Source of the DNA: Deltaproteobacteria bacterium
Lineage (GTDB): Bacteria > Myxococcota_A > UBA9160 > UBA4427
Assembly: GCA_002709835.1 (NCBI GenBank)
Contig: PAQX01000061.1
Span: 1-32,699 of the forward strand
DNA: 32,699 bases
Direction of reading: 5' to 3'
Under the pieces are notes generated by a model that was given only the letters and a program-made list of their open reading frames with translations, did no database searches and was not told the origin of the DNA. Below are positions 26,006 through 32,699 of this stretch, piece after piece. Each line of letters begins with the position of its first letter. The first letter of the stretch is position 1. The position numbers and the translations under genes were made by a program.

Positions 26006-26911
26006 ATGGCCATCGAAGCCCTGCGTACGCCCGAGGAACGCTTCTCGGTTCTGCCGTCCTTTCCCTACGCGCCCAACTACGTCGAAGACCTTCCGGGCTA
26101 CGAAGGTCTGCGCATGGCGTGGATCGACGAAGGACCGGCCGATGCCGAAACGACCTTCCTTTGTCTCCACGGCGAGCCCACCTGGTCCTACCTCTACCGC
26201 CACATGCTGAAGGAGTTCGTCGCCGCAGGACATCGCGTCGTCGCCCCCGATCTCTTCGGCTTCGGGCGCTCCGACAAGCCCGTCCACGACGCCGACTACA
26301 CCATCGACTTCCATCGCGGCAGCCTGCTCGCCCTGGTCGAACGCCTCGACCTCACGAACGTCGCCCTCGTCTGTCAAGACTGGGGCGGCATCCTGGGCCT
26401 CACCCTCCCGATGGACACGGGCGACCGCTTCACCCGGGCGCTCATCATGAATACTGGCCTCCCGATCGGCGAGTTCCTCTCAGAAGGCTTCGCGTTCTGG
26501 AAGAACTTCGCGGCGACGGCTCCGGAGATCCCGGCCGGTGGACTCGTCGTCGCCGATATCGGCGACCCCGCCAACATCTTCGATGCCCTCGCCTACGACG
26601 CGCCCTTCCCAGACGACTCGTACAAAGCCGGCGTGCGGCGCTTTCCTCAGCTCGTCCCCGTCGAGCCCGACATGGATGGTATCGACCTCATGAAGCGCGC
26701 CCGCGCCTTCTGGTCGACGGACTGGACCGGCGAGAGCTTCATGGCGATCGGCCTCCGCGACGGCGTGCTCGGAAAGGACGTCATGGAAGAACTCCGCGGC
26801 GTCATCCAAGGCTGCCCCGAAGCGATGGACGTGCCGCAAGCCGGCCACTTCGTGCAGGAATACGGGGGACCGATCGCGAAGGCCGCGTTGGCCCATTTCG
26901 GCCTCGCCTAG
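26006..26911 (+). CDS. haloalkane dehalogenase, DhlA-like (HLD-I)
   Basis: This 301-residue alpha/beta hydrolase closely follows the haloalkane dehalogenase subfamily I plan. HGEPTW (55-60) is the oxyanion region and CQDWGG (123-128) has nucleophile D125 with halide-binding W126. GFAFWKNF has W165 at the position of the second halide-binding Trp of DhlA, MAIGLRDGVLG has D252, and AGHFVQEYG has H281. PFPDDSYKAGVRRFP and FWSTDW also recall DhlA. Expected reaction: hydrolytic release of halide from an alkyl halide, giving an alcohol. GGAG stands 8 bases before ATG 26006. A second family member follows 171 bases downstream. Confidence 0.9.
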   Translation: MAIEALRTPEERFSVLPSFPYAPNYVEDLPGYEGLRMAWIDEGPADAETTFLCLHGEPTWSYLYRHMLKEFVAAGHRVVAPDLFGFGRSDKPVHDADYTIDFHRGSLLALVERLDLTNVALVCQDWGGILGLTLPMDTGDRFTRALIMNTGLPIGEFLSEGFAFWKNFAATAPEIPAGGLVVADIGDPANIFDALAYDAPFPDDSYKAGVRRFPQLVPVEPDMDGIDLMKRARAFWSTDWTGESFMAIGLRDGVLGKDVMEELRGVIQGCPEAMDVPQAGHFVQEYGGPIAKAALAHFGLA

Positions 26912-27040
26912 CTGCGCGGTCGCGATCGCCCCCACGTCGAAGAGATCAAAGCCAGCACCGCGGGGACGCAGCCGATCCTCGAACTCTTACGACGGGAAGC
27001 TCGGCCTCTCGTTCGGGGGCCTGACAGGCGCACGAGAATA

Positions 27041-27057
27041 TGGCACCGTTCGTGCCA
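27041..27057. promoter_or_regulatory. inverted repeat, possible operator
   Basis: TGGCAC-CGTTC-GTGCCA is a perfect 6-base inverted repeat with a 5-base centre, flanked by ATA-rich bases on both sides in an otherwise GC-rich region. It ends 25 bases before ATG 27083. Size and place suit a repressor site for the second dehalogenase-like gene, but no regulator gene is nearby. Confidence 0.35.
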
Positions 27058-27082
27058 ATATATGGACGGCGGAGCCTGATCG

Positions 27083-28024
27083 ATGGACATCCTCGAAGCC
27101 TCGGACGACGCCGTGCGCGCGCTGGCCGACTACCCGTTCGAGAGTCGCTACGCGGCGGTGCCCCGCGAACCCGGCACGAGCGAAACGCTCCGCGTGCACT
27201 ACATCGACGAGGGCCCGCGGGACGGCCGACCCGTCGTCTTCCTCCACGGCAACCCCGGCTGGAACTACATCTGGCGCGAGCAGGTGAAGGCGGCGGCCGC
27301 CGCCGGCTTCCGGGCGATCGCCGTCGACCACGTCGGGATGGGCCTCTCCGATCGCCCCACCGAGCTCGACGACTACACCGTCGCCCGTCACGTCGAGTGG
27401 CTGCGCGCGGCGCTTTTCGACGTGCTCGACCTCCGCGAGCTCGTCTTCGTCCTCCAGGACTGGGGCGGAATCCTCGGCTGCCGTCTCGTCGCCCTCGAAC
27501 CCGATCGCATCGCCGGCGTGTGCTGCTCGAACACCGGCTTCCCCGAACGCGACCCGTCGATTCCGCTCCCCGACGAGATCGACGCGAGCGGTCCCTTCGC
27601 GGCGTTCCAGGCCATGGCCGCCGCGACCCCGGTCTGGGAGCCTTGGAATCTTCTTCCCATGGTGACCGTCACCCCGCCGACGGAAGACGTCATCGCCGGC
27701 TACCGCGCGCCCTATGCGGGATCCGCCGCACGCGGGAGCCAGGCCTATCCCGCGCTGTTGCCGACGCGACCCGACAACCCGATGCTGCCCGACAACTTCG
27801 AAGCGTGGAAGGTGCTCGAGCGATTCGACCGGCCCTTCGTGACGATCTTCAGTGCCCAGGACCAGATCGCGCCCCACGGCTGGAAGCCCCTGGTCGAGCG
27901 GATCCCGGGCGCGAAGAACCAACCCCACCAGATCCTCGAAGGCGGCGGCCACTTCCTCCAGGAAGACATCCCTGAGGCTTATACGAGTGCCGTCGTCGGC
28001 TGGCTCCAGTCGACGTTCTCCTGA
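27083..28024 (+). CDS. haloalkane dehalogenase-family alpha/beta hydrolase
   Basis: This 313-residue hydrolase has FLHGNPGW (53-60), LQDWGG (124-129) with nucleophile D126 and halide-type W127, FSAQDQI with D260, and GGGHFLQED with H290. An Asp nucleophile, not Ser, puts it with dehalogenases and epoxide hydrolases. The HGNPxW motif and the Trp after the nucleophile favour a dehalogenase. Trp residues at 185 and 188 in the cap are candidates for the second halide ligand. It is clearly distinct from the DhlA-like neighbour, so the pair is not a recent duplication. GGAG is 8 bases before ATG 27083. Confidence 0.87.
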   Translation: MDILEASDDAVRALADYPFESRYAAVPREPGTSETLRVHYIDEGPRDGRPVVFLHGNPGWNYIWREQVKAAAAAGFRAIAVDHVGMGLSDRPTELDDYTVARHVEWLRAALFDVLDLRELVFVLQDWGGILGCRLVALEPDRIAGVCCSNTGFPERDPSIPLPDEIDASGPFAAFQAMAAATPVWEPWNLLPMVTVTPPTEDVIAGYRAPYAGSAARGSQAYPALLPTRPDNPMLPDNFEAWKVLERFDRPFVTIFSAQDQIAPHGWKPLVERIPGAKNQPHQILEGGGHFLQEDIPEAYTSAVVGWLQSTFS

Positions 28025-28058
28025 CTCGCCGCCCGATCGCCGGATGAAGGATGCCCCC

Positions 28059-28703
28059 ATGATCTACGTAAAGCAGAGCTACAACCTCGATCCCGCTGCC
28101 CCTTCGACGCGCGACCGCGTGGTCGACATCGCGAACAAGTACGTCCTGCCCGCGAACGAGCGACTGGGCGCGCGACTCGTCGGCGCGTTCTTCGCCCACG
28201 AGGAGTGGTACAACCAGATCATCCACCTGACCGAGTTCGACGACTTCGCCGCCTACCAGACCTACCGCGAGGCGGCCGCGAGCGATGGCGACGCGAACGA
28301 GGGCGTGGCGCAGCTGACGAATCTCGCGCCGGAGCAGCGGATCGAGATCCTCGAACCGCTCGGCCCGGTCGCTCCGCAACGTCTACACCAGGCAATCGCG
28401 GATTCCTCCGAGAAGGCCGTCGGCGTGTATACGTTCGCGATCCTCGACGTCACCCCGGCGAAGATCGAGCAATTCACCGCCCTGCTCGGAAACGCCGCGG
28501 CGGCGCTGCCGATCGTCGCCGCCCTTCGCGATGTTTCGGGCAACCCGTATCGGGTGACCGACCTCTGGGCGAGGGACACGGGCACGCCGGGCTATGTCCC
28601 GAACGACGATCAGCAGGAATCGTTCTTCGGCCCGCTCCGTCAGGTCGCGCCGCGAGAGAAGATGATGCGACTCCACGTCATGCCGTACTCGCCGCTTCGA
28701 TAG
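28059..28703 (+). CDS. NIPSNAP/dimeric-barrel-like protein, function unknown
   Basis: This 214-residue protein appears to have two alpha-beta units: about 1-100 (MIYVKQSYNLDP, FFAHEEWYNQIIHLTEFDDFAAYQTYREAA) and about 120-212 (VGVYTFAILDVTPAKIEQFTALL, NPYRVTDLW, MMRLHVMPYSPL). The strand-helix-strand pattern with YNQIIHLTEFDDFAAYQ resembles NIPSNAP or other ferredoxin-like dimeric barrels. The match is by eye and moderate. No signal peptide. ATG 28059 is preferred over ATG 28044 because AAGGA lies 7 bases before it. It follows the hydrolase by 34 bases and precedes the next gene by 8, so it sits within an operon. Confidence 0.7.
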   Translation: MIYVKQSYNLDPAAPSTRDRVVDIANKYVLPANERLGARLVGAFFAHEEWYNQIIHLTEFDDFAAYQTYREAAASDGDANEGVAQLTNLAPEQRIEILEPLGPVAPQRLHQAIADSSEKAVGVYTFAILDVTPAKIEQFTALLGNAAAALPIVAALRDVSGNPYRVTDLWARDTGTPGYVPNDDQQESFFGPLRQVAPREKMMRLHVMPYSPLR

Positions 28704-28711
28704 AAACGACC

Positions 28712-29347
28712 ATGCCCAACGCCCGACCGGACTTTGCAAACGAGCTGAGCGAGATCGATCACCCCCACGCCGAGGTCATCGACCCGACGACGCGGCAGGT
28801 CTGGCAGAGCCTCGAGCCCTGCGGTCCCGACGAGCTCGCGCGCCTCGAGCTCCCCGAACCCCTTCGGCCCGCCGGAACCGGGATCGCCGCGATGGACGAA
28901 CACTGGTTCGATCGCTCACCCGGCGCGACGAAAGACGGCCCGATGGAGACGCGGCGGATCGGCGACGTCGAGTGGGGTCGGTGCGCGGCACCGAAGTCCG
29001 CCCCCACCCGGCCGTTCGGCGAAGCGGGGCCGCTCGAGCTGAGCGTCGACAAGCATCACGCGCTCCGGTTCGCCGCAGGTCGCAGGGTCCCCGTCCTCCG
29101 AACGGCCGAGGGAGCGTTCTTCGTTCACGTGATCGTCGGGGGAGACACCTCGACGGTCGGCGTTCTCGGAAGGCCTTCGAAAGACGGACTGGTCGTGCCC
29201 GACGGCTGCCACCTGGGCGAAGTCGCCCTGGAGCAGGACTGGGTCGTGCGTCTCCCGAACCCGACGCGCGCCCTCTTCTTCTCGAGCGGAGACAGCTTCC
29301 AGGGACCCCTCGATGCGCTCCCGGCGTCATGGGCGGAAGTCGAATGA
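28712..29347 (+). CDS. conserved-looking protein of unknown function
   Basis: I do not recognise this 211-residue protein. The N-terminal half is polar and loop-like (HPHAEVIDP, GTGIAAMDEHWFDRSPGA). The C-terminal half is strand-rich (LELSVDKHHALRFAAGRRVPVL, AFFVHVIVGGD, WVVRLPNPTRALFF), suggesting a small beta-barrel or cupin-like fold. No membrane segment, signal peptide or clear catalytic motif is seen. Start ATG 28712 is 8 bases after the previous stop and lacks a strong ribosome-binding site. Its stop overlaps the next start as ATGA at 29344, so it is translationally coupled to the membrane-anchored protein that follows. Confidence 0.72.
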   Translation: MPNARPDFANELSEIDHPHAEVIDPTTRQVWQSLEPCGPDELARLELPEPLRPAGTGIAAMDEHWFDRSPGATKDGPMETRRIGDVEWGRCAAPKSAPTRPFGEAGPLELSVDKHHALRFAAGRRVPVLRTAEGAFFVHVIVGGDTSTVGVLGRPSKDGLVVPDGCHLGEVALEQDWVVRLPNPTRALFFSSGDSFQGPLDALPASWAEVE

Positions 29348-29967
29348 GCACCCTCGCCATCTGGGGCAGCGCCGCCGCCCTCTATCTCGGTTTCAGGCTC
29401 TGGTACGACGGTTTGCGACGTCGCCCGATGACGAGCGCAGAAGTCGACGACTTGATGCAGCAGGCCGAAGAGAGCGGATTCGACGGGGCGAGCGACCTCG
29501 CGGAGATCCGTCGCTTTCTCGAGAAAGACGATGGTCGTGAGTTCGTCATGCTGAACCTCGTGAAGCTCCACCGGGATCTCGTCGCCCATCCGGAGACCGG
29601 AGAAGAGAAACCCGCCCGAGAGATCGTCCAGGAGTACATGGCGGCGTTCCTCCCGACGCTCCTCAAGCGCGGCGGCGTGCCCATGATGCAGGCGCGCAAG
29701 GTCGGGCCCTACGTCGACTCCTGGGGCGTCGAAGCGGATCCCGGCTGGACCCTGATCGGCGCCATGCGATACCGGAGCCGCCGCGACTTGATCGAACTCG
29801 CCATCGATCCGCGTTTCCGGGACGGGCATGGTTTCAAACACGCCGCGATCTCGCAGACGCTTTCGTTCCCGACCCAGCCCCGACCGATCGGTTTCATGGG
29901 GCCACGGATCTGGGTCGCCCTCGTGCTCGCGCTCGGCGCCGCGCTCCTGCAGATCGTGACGGCCTGA
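29344..29967 (+). CDS. membrane-anchored DUF1330/dimeric-barrel-like protein
   Basis: This 207-residue protein has a membrane segment at each end (about 3-20 and 187-205) around a soluble domain. REFVMLNLVKLHRD (65-78), EYMAAFLPTLLKRGGVPMMQARKVG (98-121), WTLIGAMRYRSRRDLIELAIDPRF (135-158) and GFKHAAISQTLSFP resemble the strands and helices of DUF1330-like ferredoxin-fold proteins that bind small ligands as dimers. The match is by eye and the role unknown. The two-anchor layout is unusual for this fold. Start ATG 29344 overlaps the preceding stop by four bases; it is the last gene of the plus-strand series. Confidence 0.74.
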   Translation: MSTLAIWGSAAALYLGFRLWYDGLRRRPMTSAEVDDLMQQAEESGFDGASDLAEIRRFLEKDDGREFVMLNLVKLHRDLVAHPETGEEKPAREIVQEYMAAFLPTLLKRGGVPMMQARKVGPYVDSWGVEADPGWTLIGAMRYRSRRDLIELAIDPRFRDGHGFKHAAISQTLSFPTQPRPIGFMGPRIWVALVLALGAALLQIVTA

Positions 29968-30004
29968 CGGGCTCGGCTCACTCAGCGCCGCGCTCAGACG
30001 CCAA

Positions 30005-30034
30005 AAGGCCGCCGGGATGCGTCCCGACGGCCTT
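30005..30034 (-). terminator. intrinsic terminator for rplC
   Basis: Two 13-base arms (AAGGCCGCCGGGA / TCCCGACGGCCTT) with one mismatch and a TGCG loop form a strong hairpin. Read on the minus strand it ends in CCTTTTGG, giving a short T-run, 29 bases past the rplC stop. It may also stop plus-strand transcripts from the preceding gene. Confidence 0.75.
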
Positions 30035-30063
30035 CTGAATCGATCAATCGTGAGGCGCCGACC

Positions 30064-30786
30064 CTATTCGGCCGCCTCCTCCGCGGGGGCTTCGGCGTCG
30101 TCGCCTCCGGCCTTCTGGCCGGGCGGAGTGCCGAGACCCTGGTCGCCCTTCTTGATGGCGGTGCGGATCTTCACGAGACCATTCTTGTGTCCAGGCACGG
30201 CACCACGGACGAGCAGGAGGTTGCGCTCGCTGTCCACGCGGATGACCTCGAGGTTCTGGGTCGTCGTCCGCGCGTTGCCGTGCTGACCCGCCATCTTGAG
30301 GCCCTTGATGACCTTGCCCGGATCCGCGCCGGCACCGATCGAACCACCGTGTCGGAAGAATTCGTGGGTACCGTGGCTGCGCTTCTTGATCGCGAAGCCG
30401 TGGCGCTTGACGACGCCGGTATAGCCGCGGCCCTTGCTCGTCCCGATCGCGTCGACGCGCTGACCGACGCCGAAGATGTCGACGGTGATCTCCATGCCTT
30501 CTTCGAGGGCTTCCGCTTCATCCTCGGTCAGGCGGCACTCGGAGAGGTGGCGCTTTGGCGCCGCGACACCGTGCTTCTCGAAGTGGTTCTTCTCGGCCTT
30601 GGAGAAGAGGGACTCGCGGCGCTCACCGAAGGCGAGCTGGACCGCGGTGTAGCCGTCCTTGTCGCTCGTCTTCTTCTGAACGACGACGTTGGGACCGGCC
30701 TCGAGGACGGTGACGGGGACGGCTTCGCCGGACTCGGCGAAGACCTGGGTCATGCCGAGCTTCTTGCACAGCAGTTCGATGGCCAT
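30064..30786 (-). CDS. rplC: 50S ribosomal protein L3
   Basis: This 240-residue protein is L3, one of the first proteins bound in 50S assembly. LLCKKLGMTQVF at the N-terminus, GTSKGRGYTGVVKRHGF (115-131), RHGGSIGAG and KMAGQHGNARTTTQNLEVIRVD with Q168 (the Gln methylated by PrmB in E. coli), then LLLVRGAVPGHKNGLVKI, are diagnostic. A 25-30 residue acidic tail rich in Ala and Glu makes it longer than the roughly 209 residues of E. coli L3. Start ATG 30786; GAGGAG lies about 13 bases upstream. Notably, rpsJ does not precede it and rplD does not follow: it stands alone with its own terminator, outside an S10-type operon. Confidence 0.96.
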   Translation of the reverse strand: MAIELLCKKLGMTQVFAESGEAVPVTVLEAGPNVVVQKKTSDKDGYTAVQLAFGERRESLFSKAEKNHFEKHGVAAPKRHLSECRLTEDEAEALEEGMEITVDIFGVGQRVDAIGTSKGRGYTGVVKRHGFAIKKRSHGTHEFFRHGGSIGAGADPGKVIKGLKMAGQHGNARTTTQNLEVIRVDSERNLLLVRGAVPGHKNGLVKIRTAIKKGDQGLGTPPGQKAGGDDAEAPAEEAAE

Positions 30787-31268
30787 GGCGTGGATGTACT
30801 CCTCGTCCGGATTGGAACGCCCCGTGGTCGAGTGCGTTCGTCGCGGGCGATGCTTCCCGGGTCGACTCACCCGACCACGTGTCGGGATCCTCTAGCGGGA
30901 GGGAAGGCGGGCCCAAGGCCGCGCCGCATCGATTCATTCTCGTCTCGGGACGCCGACCGGGAGGCCCGGTGGGTCGCGAGAGCGCGGCAACTTATCACAG
31001 AGAACCGGGTGGGGCGACCTGGATCAAAACACAACAAAAATAGGATTTTTTGATGCGTCCCGGGCCGCGGGGGCACTCATCCGGAGCCGGTCCTGAGAGA
31101 ATCGGCGCGACGCAAAAGCCACCGAGGCCGGGTCGGATCGGGGCAGGCCCGATCGCAGTCAAGGACGGATCCCTTTCGCAGCGGATGGGTTCGATCAGGT
31201 AGGATGAGGCCCCCGCGGAGCCCGTTCTTGCCCCGCTTCCCCGCCGAGCCGGCTCGACCGAGAACCCC
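30787..31268. promoter_or_regulatory. intergenic region with AT-rich island, probable rplC promoter zone
   Basis: This 482-base region separates divergent rplC and the phosphodiesterase. It contains a sharply AT-rich tract at 31023-31054 with oligo-A and oligo-T runs (ATCAAAA at the left end, TTTTGAT at the right), in contrast to the GC-rich surroundings. A promoter or UP-element role for rplC is plausible. I could not pick convincing -35/-10 boxes, and no RNA gene or small protein is evident in the rest. Confidence 0.4.
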
Positions 31269-32699
31269 TTGTCCCAGTCCGCAGAGACGTCGTCCGATCG
31301 ACCCGAATCCGCCCGCGCGCGCCTGCGGCCCGTTCTCGTCCTTGCCCTCGATGGGGCAACCTTCGACGTGATCGAGCCCATGATCGCGGCCGGCGAGCTC
31401 CCGAATCTCGCAGGCTGGATGGCCGAGGGCCAGCACGCCCCGCTCCCTTCGACGATCCCCCCTGTGACCTTCCCGGCCTGGACGTCGTTCATGACCGGCC
31501 TCGAACCCGCCGAGCACGGGATCTTCGACTTCACGCAGAAGCGCGAAGGCCAGTACCGGCTGCAGTTCGTGAATGCGACGGACCGGCAAGCGCCTTCGAT
31601 CTTCAAGCGCGTCTCGGACGCGGGCGGCGAAGTGCTCGTCCTCGGGATGCCTGCGACGCATCCTCCGGAGCCGCTCGAGGGGCTGCTCGTCTGTGGCTTC
31701 GATGCGCCGGTCTCGACGGGAACCGACGAGCGGAGCGCCTCGGATCCCGCGCTCTATCGCGCGATCGCCGCCGAGGTCGGGCCGTGGATGAGGCCGGAGC
31801 TCGACGAGACGGCGAAGGCCGATGACTTCCACGAGCGCGCGGTGGGCACGCTGCTCTCCCGGATCGAGCGCAAACGAGACTTCACCCTCGAAGCGCTCGA
31901 GCAGCTGAAGGCGCGCCGGGGCGGAGCGCTACCGGCACTGACCATGGTCGTCTTCTCCGAGAGCGACACCGCGGGCCATCACTATTTCCGCGACCACGAC
32001 CCGACGTCGCCGCGACACGATCCCGGGGCGGGGCCGGCGAGACGAGAGGCGCTCCGCGACGTCTATCGCCGACTCGATGACGCCTGCGGAGAGATCCGGG
32101 CCGCCATGCCGGAGTCGCTCTGCGTCGTTCTCTCCGATCACGGGATGGGCACCGCGACGGACAAGATCGTCCACATGAATCGCCGTCTCGCCGAACGCGG
32201 CCTCCTCTTCCGGCGCGAGGGATTCGGCCGCTTCATCGACCGCCTCGCCCGGCGGGCGCGGGACCTCGCTCTCGCCTGGCTCCCCGCCGCGATCGCCCAG
32301 GCTCTCTTCCGTCGGGCCCGCACCGCCGCTGCGGAGCTCGAGAGCCGTGCGCGTTTCGGCGGGATCGATTGGCGGCGCACGGTCGCCTTTTCCGAGGAAG
32401 CGAACACGAATCCGGGGGTGTGGATCAATCTGGCGGGTCGAGAGGCCCGGGGATGCGTCCCGCCGGAGCAATACGAACGCGTTCGCAATTCCGTCATCGA
32501 GGCGCTCCTAGACTGGAAGCTGCCCTCCGGTGCCCCGGTCGTCCGTCGGGCGCTCCGGCGAGAAGAAGTCCACCGCGGCGCCTTCGCGGACCGCGCGCCG
32601 GACATCGTCGTCGAGCTCGCCCTCGAAGAAGGCCATGGTCTCTCGCTCGTCCCGACCCCCTGGTCCGAGGGAGGCGCGCAGGGCGCGGGGATCCCGAGC
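31269..32699 (+). CDS. type I phosphodiesterase/nucleotide pyrophosphatase family protein (3' truncated)
   Basis: The reading frame runs off the window end; 477 codons are visible. It belongs to the alkaline-phosphatase superfamily, NPP/PF01663 type. VLALDGATFD carries metal ligand D28 and PPVTFPAWTSFMTG the probable nucleophile T67. SESDTAGHHYF has D233 and H237, and VLSDHGMG has D290 and H291. It hydrolyses phosphodiesters or transfers phosphoglycerol-like groups; substrate unknown. An in-frame TAG lies at 31200-31202 and the first in-frame ATG falls after the LDG motif, so TTG 31269 is the most plausible start, with GAG a few bases upstream. A basic N-terminal stretch (RPESARARLRP) precedes the core; no clear signal peptide. 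Confidence 0.88.
   Translation, partial: MSQSAETSSDRPESARARLRPVLVLALDGATFDVIEPMIAAGELPNLAGWMAEGQHAPLPSTIPPVTFPAWTSFMTGLEPAEHGIFDFTQKREGQYRLQFVNATDRQAPSIFKRVSDAGGEVLVLGMPATHPPEPLEGLLVCGFDAPVSTGTDERSASDPALYRAIAAEVGPWMRPELDETAKADDFHERAVGTLLSRIERKRDFTLEALEQLKARRGGALPALTMVVFSESDTAGHHYFRDHDPTSPRHDPGAGPARREALRDVYRRLDDACGEIRAAMPESLCVVLSDHGMGTATDKIVHMNRRLAERGLLFRREGFGRFIDRLARRARDLALAWLPAAIAQALFRRARTAAAELESRARFGGIDWRRTVAFSEEANTNPGVWINLAGREARGCVPPEQYERVRNSVIEALLDWKLPSGAPVVRRALRREEVHRGAFADRAPDIVVELALEEGHGLSLVPTPWSEGGAQGAGIPS

Noticed and set aside
30787..31268. tRNA or other structured RNA in the rplC upstream region
   Set aside because: No T-loop motif, no CCA-ready acceptor stem and no cloverleaf could be found by eye.

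Overview
This is a GC-rich, gene-dense window from a Gram-negative bacterium. It carries about 30 protein genes, at least seven of which encode likely lipoproteins (lipobox followed by Cys). It also has an RND efflux pump with its periplasmic adaptor, an outer-membrane beta-barrel candidate and a PEP-CTERM tail. Base composition and the family mix (haloalkane dehalogenases, VOC proteins, molybdopterin oxidoreductase, PRISE-type reductase) resemble uncultured deltaproteobacterial-type lineages (Myxococcota, Desulfobacterota or Binatota). That placement is inference at low confidence. I saw no tRNA, rRNA, CRISPR array, insertion sequence or phage gene.

Layout. 1-10.5 kb: a left-truncated molybdopterin oxidoreductase; a two-domain VOC protein divergent from an amidohydrolase-fold protein and a hotdog thioesterase; a small lipoprotein divergent from an extended SDR; a histidine phosphatase; a YkgJ Cys-cluster protein and a cupin; an AI-2E family permease overlapping a double-TM2 protein; and a second VOC protein. 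10.7-21.3 kb: seven consecutive minus-strand genes, all predicted to act at the envelope. In transcription order they are beta-barrel, lipoprotein alpha/beta hydrolase, DUF4105-type membrane protein, RND adaptor, RND pump, family-3 solute-binding lipoprotein and M48 metalloprotease lipoprotein. 21.5-25.9 kb: a secreted cyclophilin with a PEP-CTERM tail, an RlmE/FtsJ methyltransferase, a PRISE-like reductase and a lipoprotein metallophosphatase. 26.0-30.0 kb: a plus-strand series of two haloalkane dehalogenase-family hydrolases followed by three poorly characterised genes, two of them with an apparent ferredoxin-like barrel fold. 30.0-32.7 kb: an isolated rplC with its own terminator, then a right-truncated type I phosphodiesterase.

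How the genes may work together. The minus-strand envelope block could form a maintenance or lipid-handling unit: pump plus adaptor, a lipoprotein quality-control protease, an orphan binding protein and lipid-type hydrolases. The 26-30 kb block looks like an accessory catabolic island for halogenated or ester-like substrates, with the nearby enone-type reductase as a possible partner. Tight gaps and 4-base start/stop overlaps (ATGA at 9572 and 29344, GTGA at 12186 and 24568) support translational coupling of several pairs. Functional links beyond co-location are inference.
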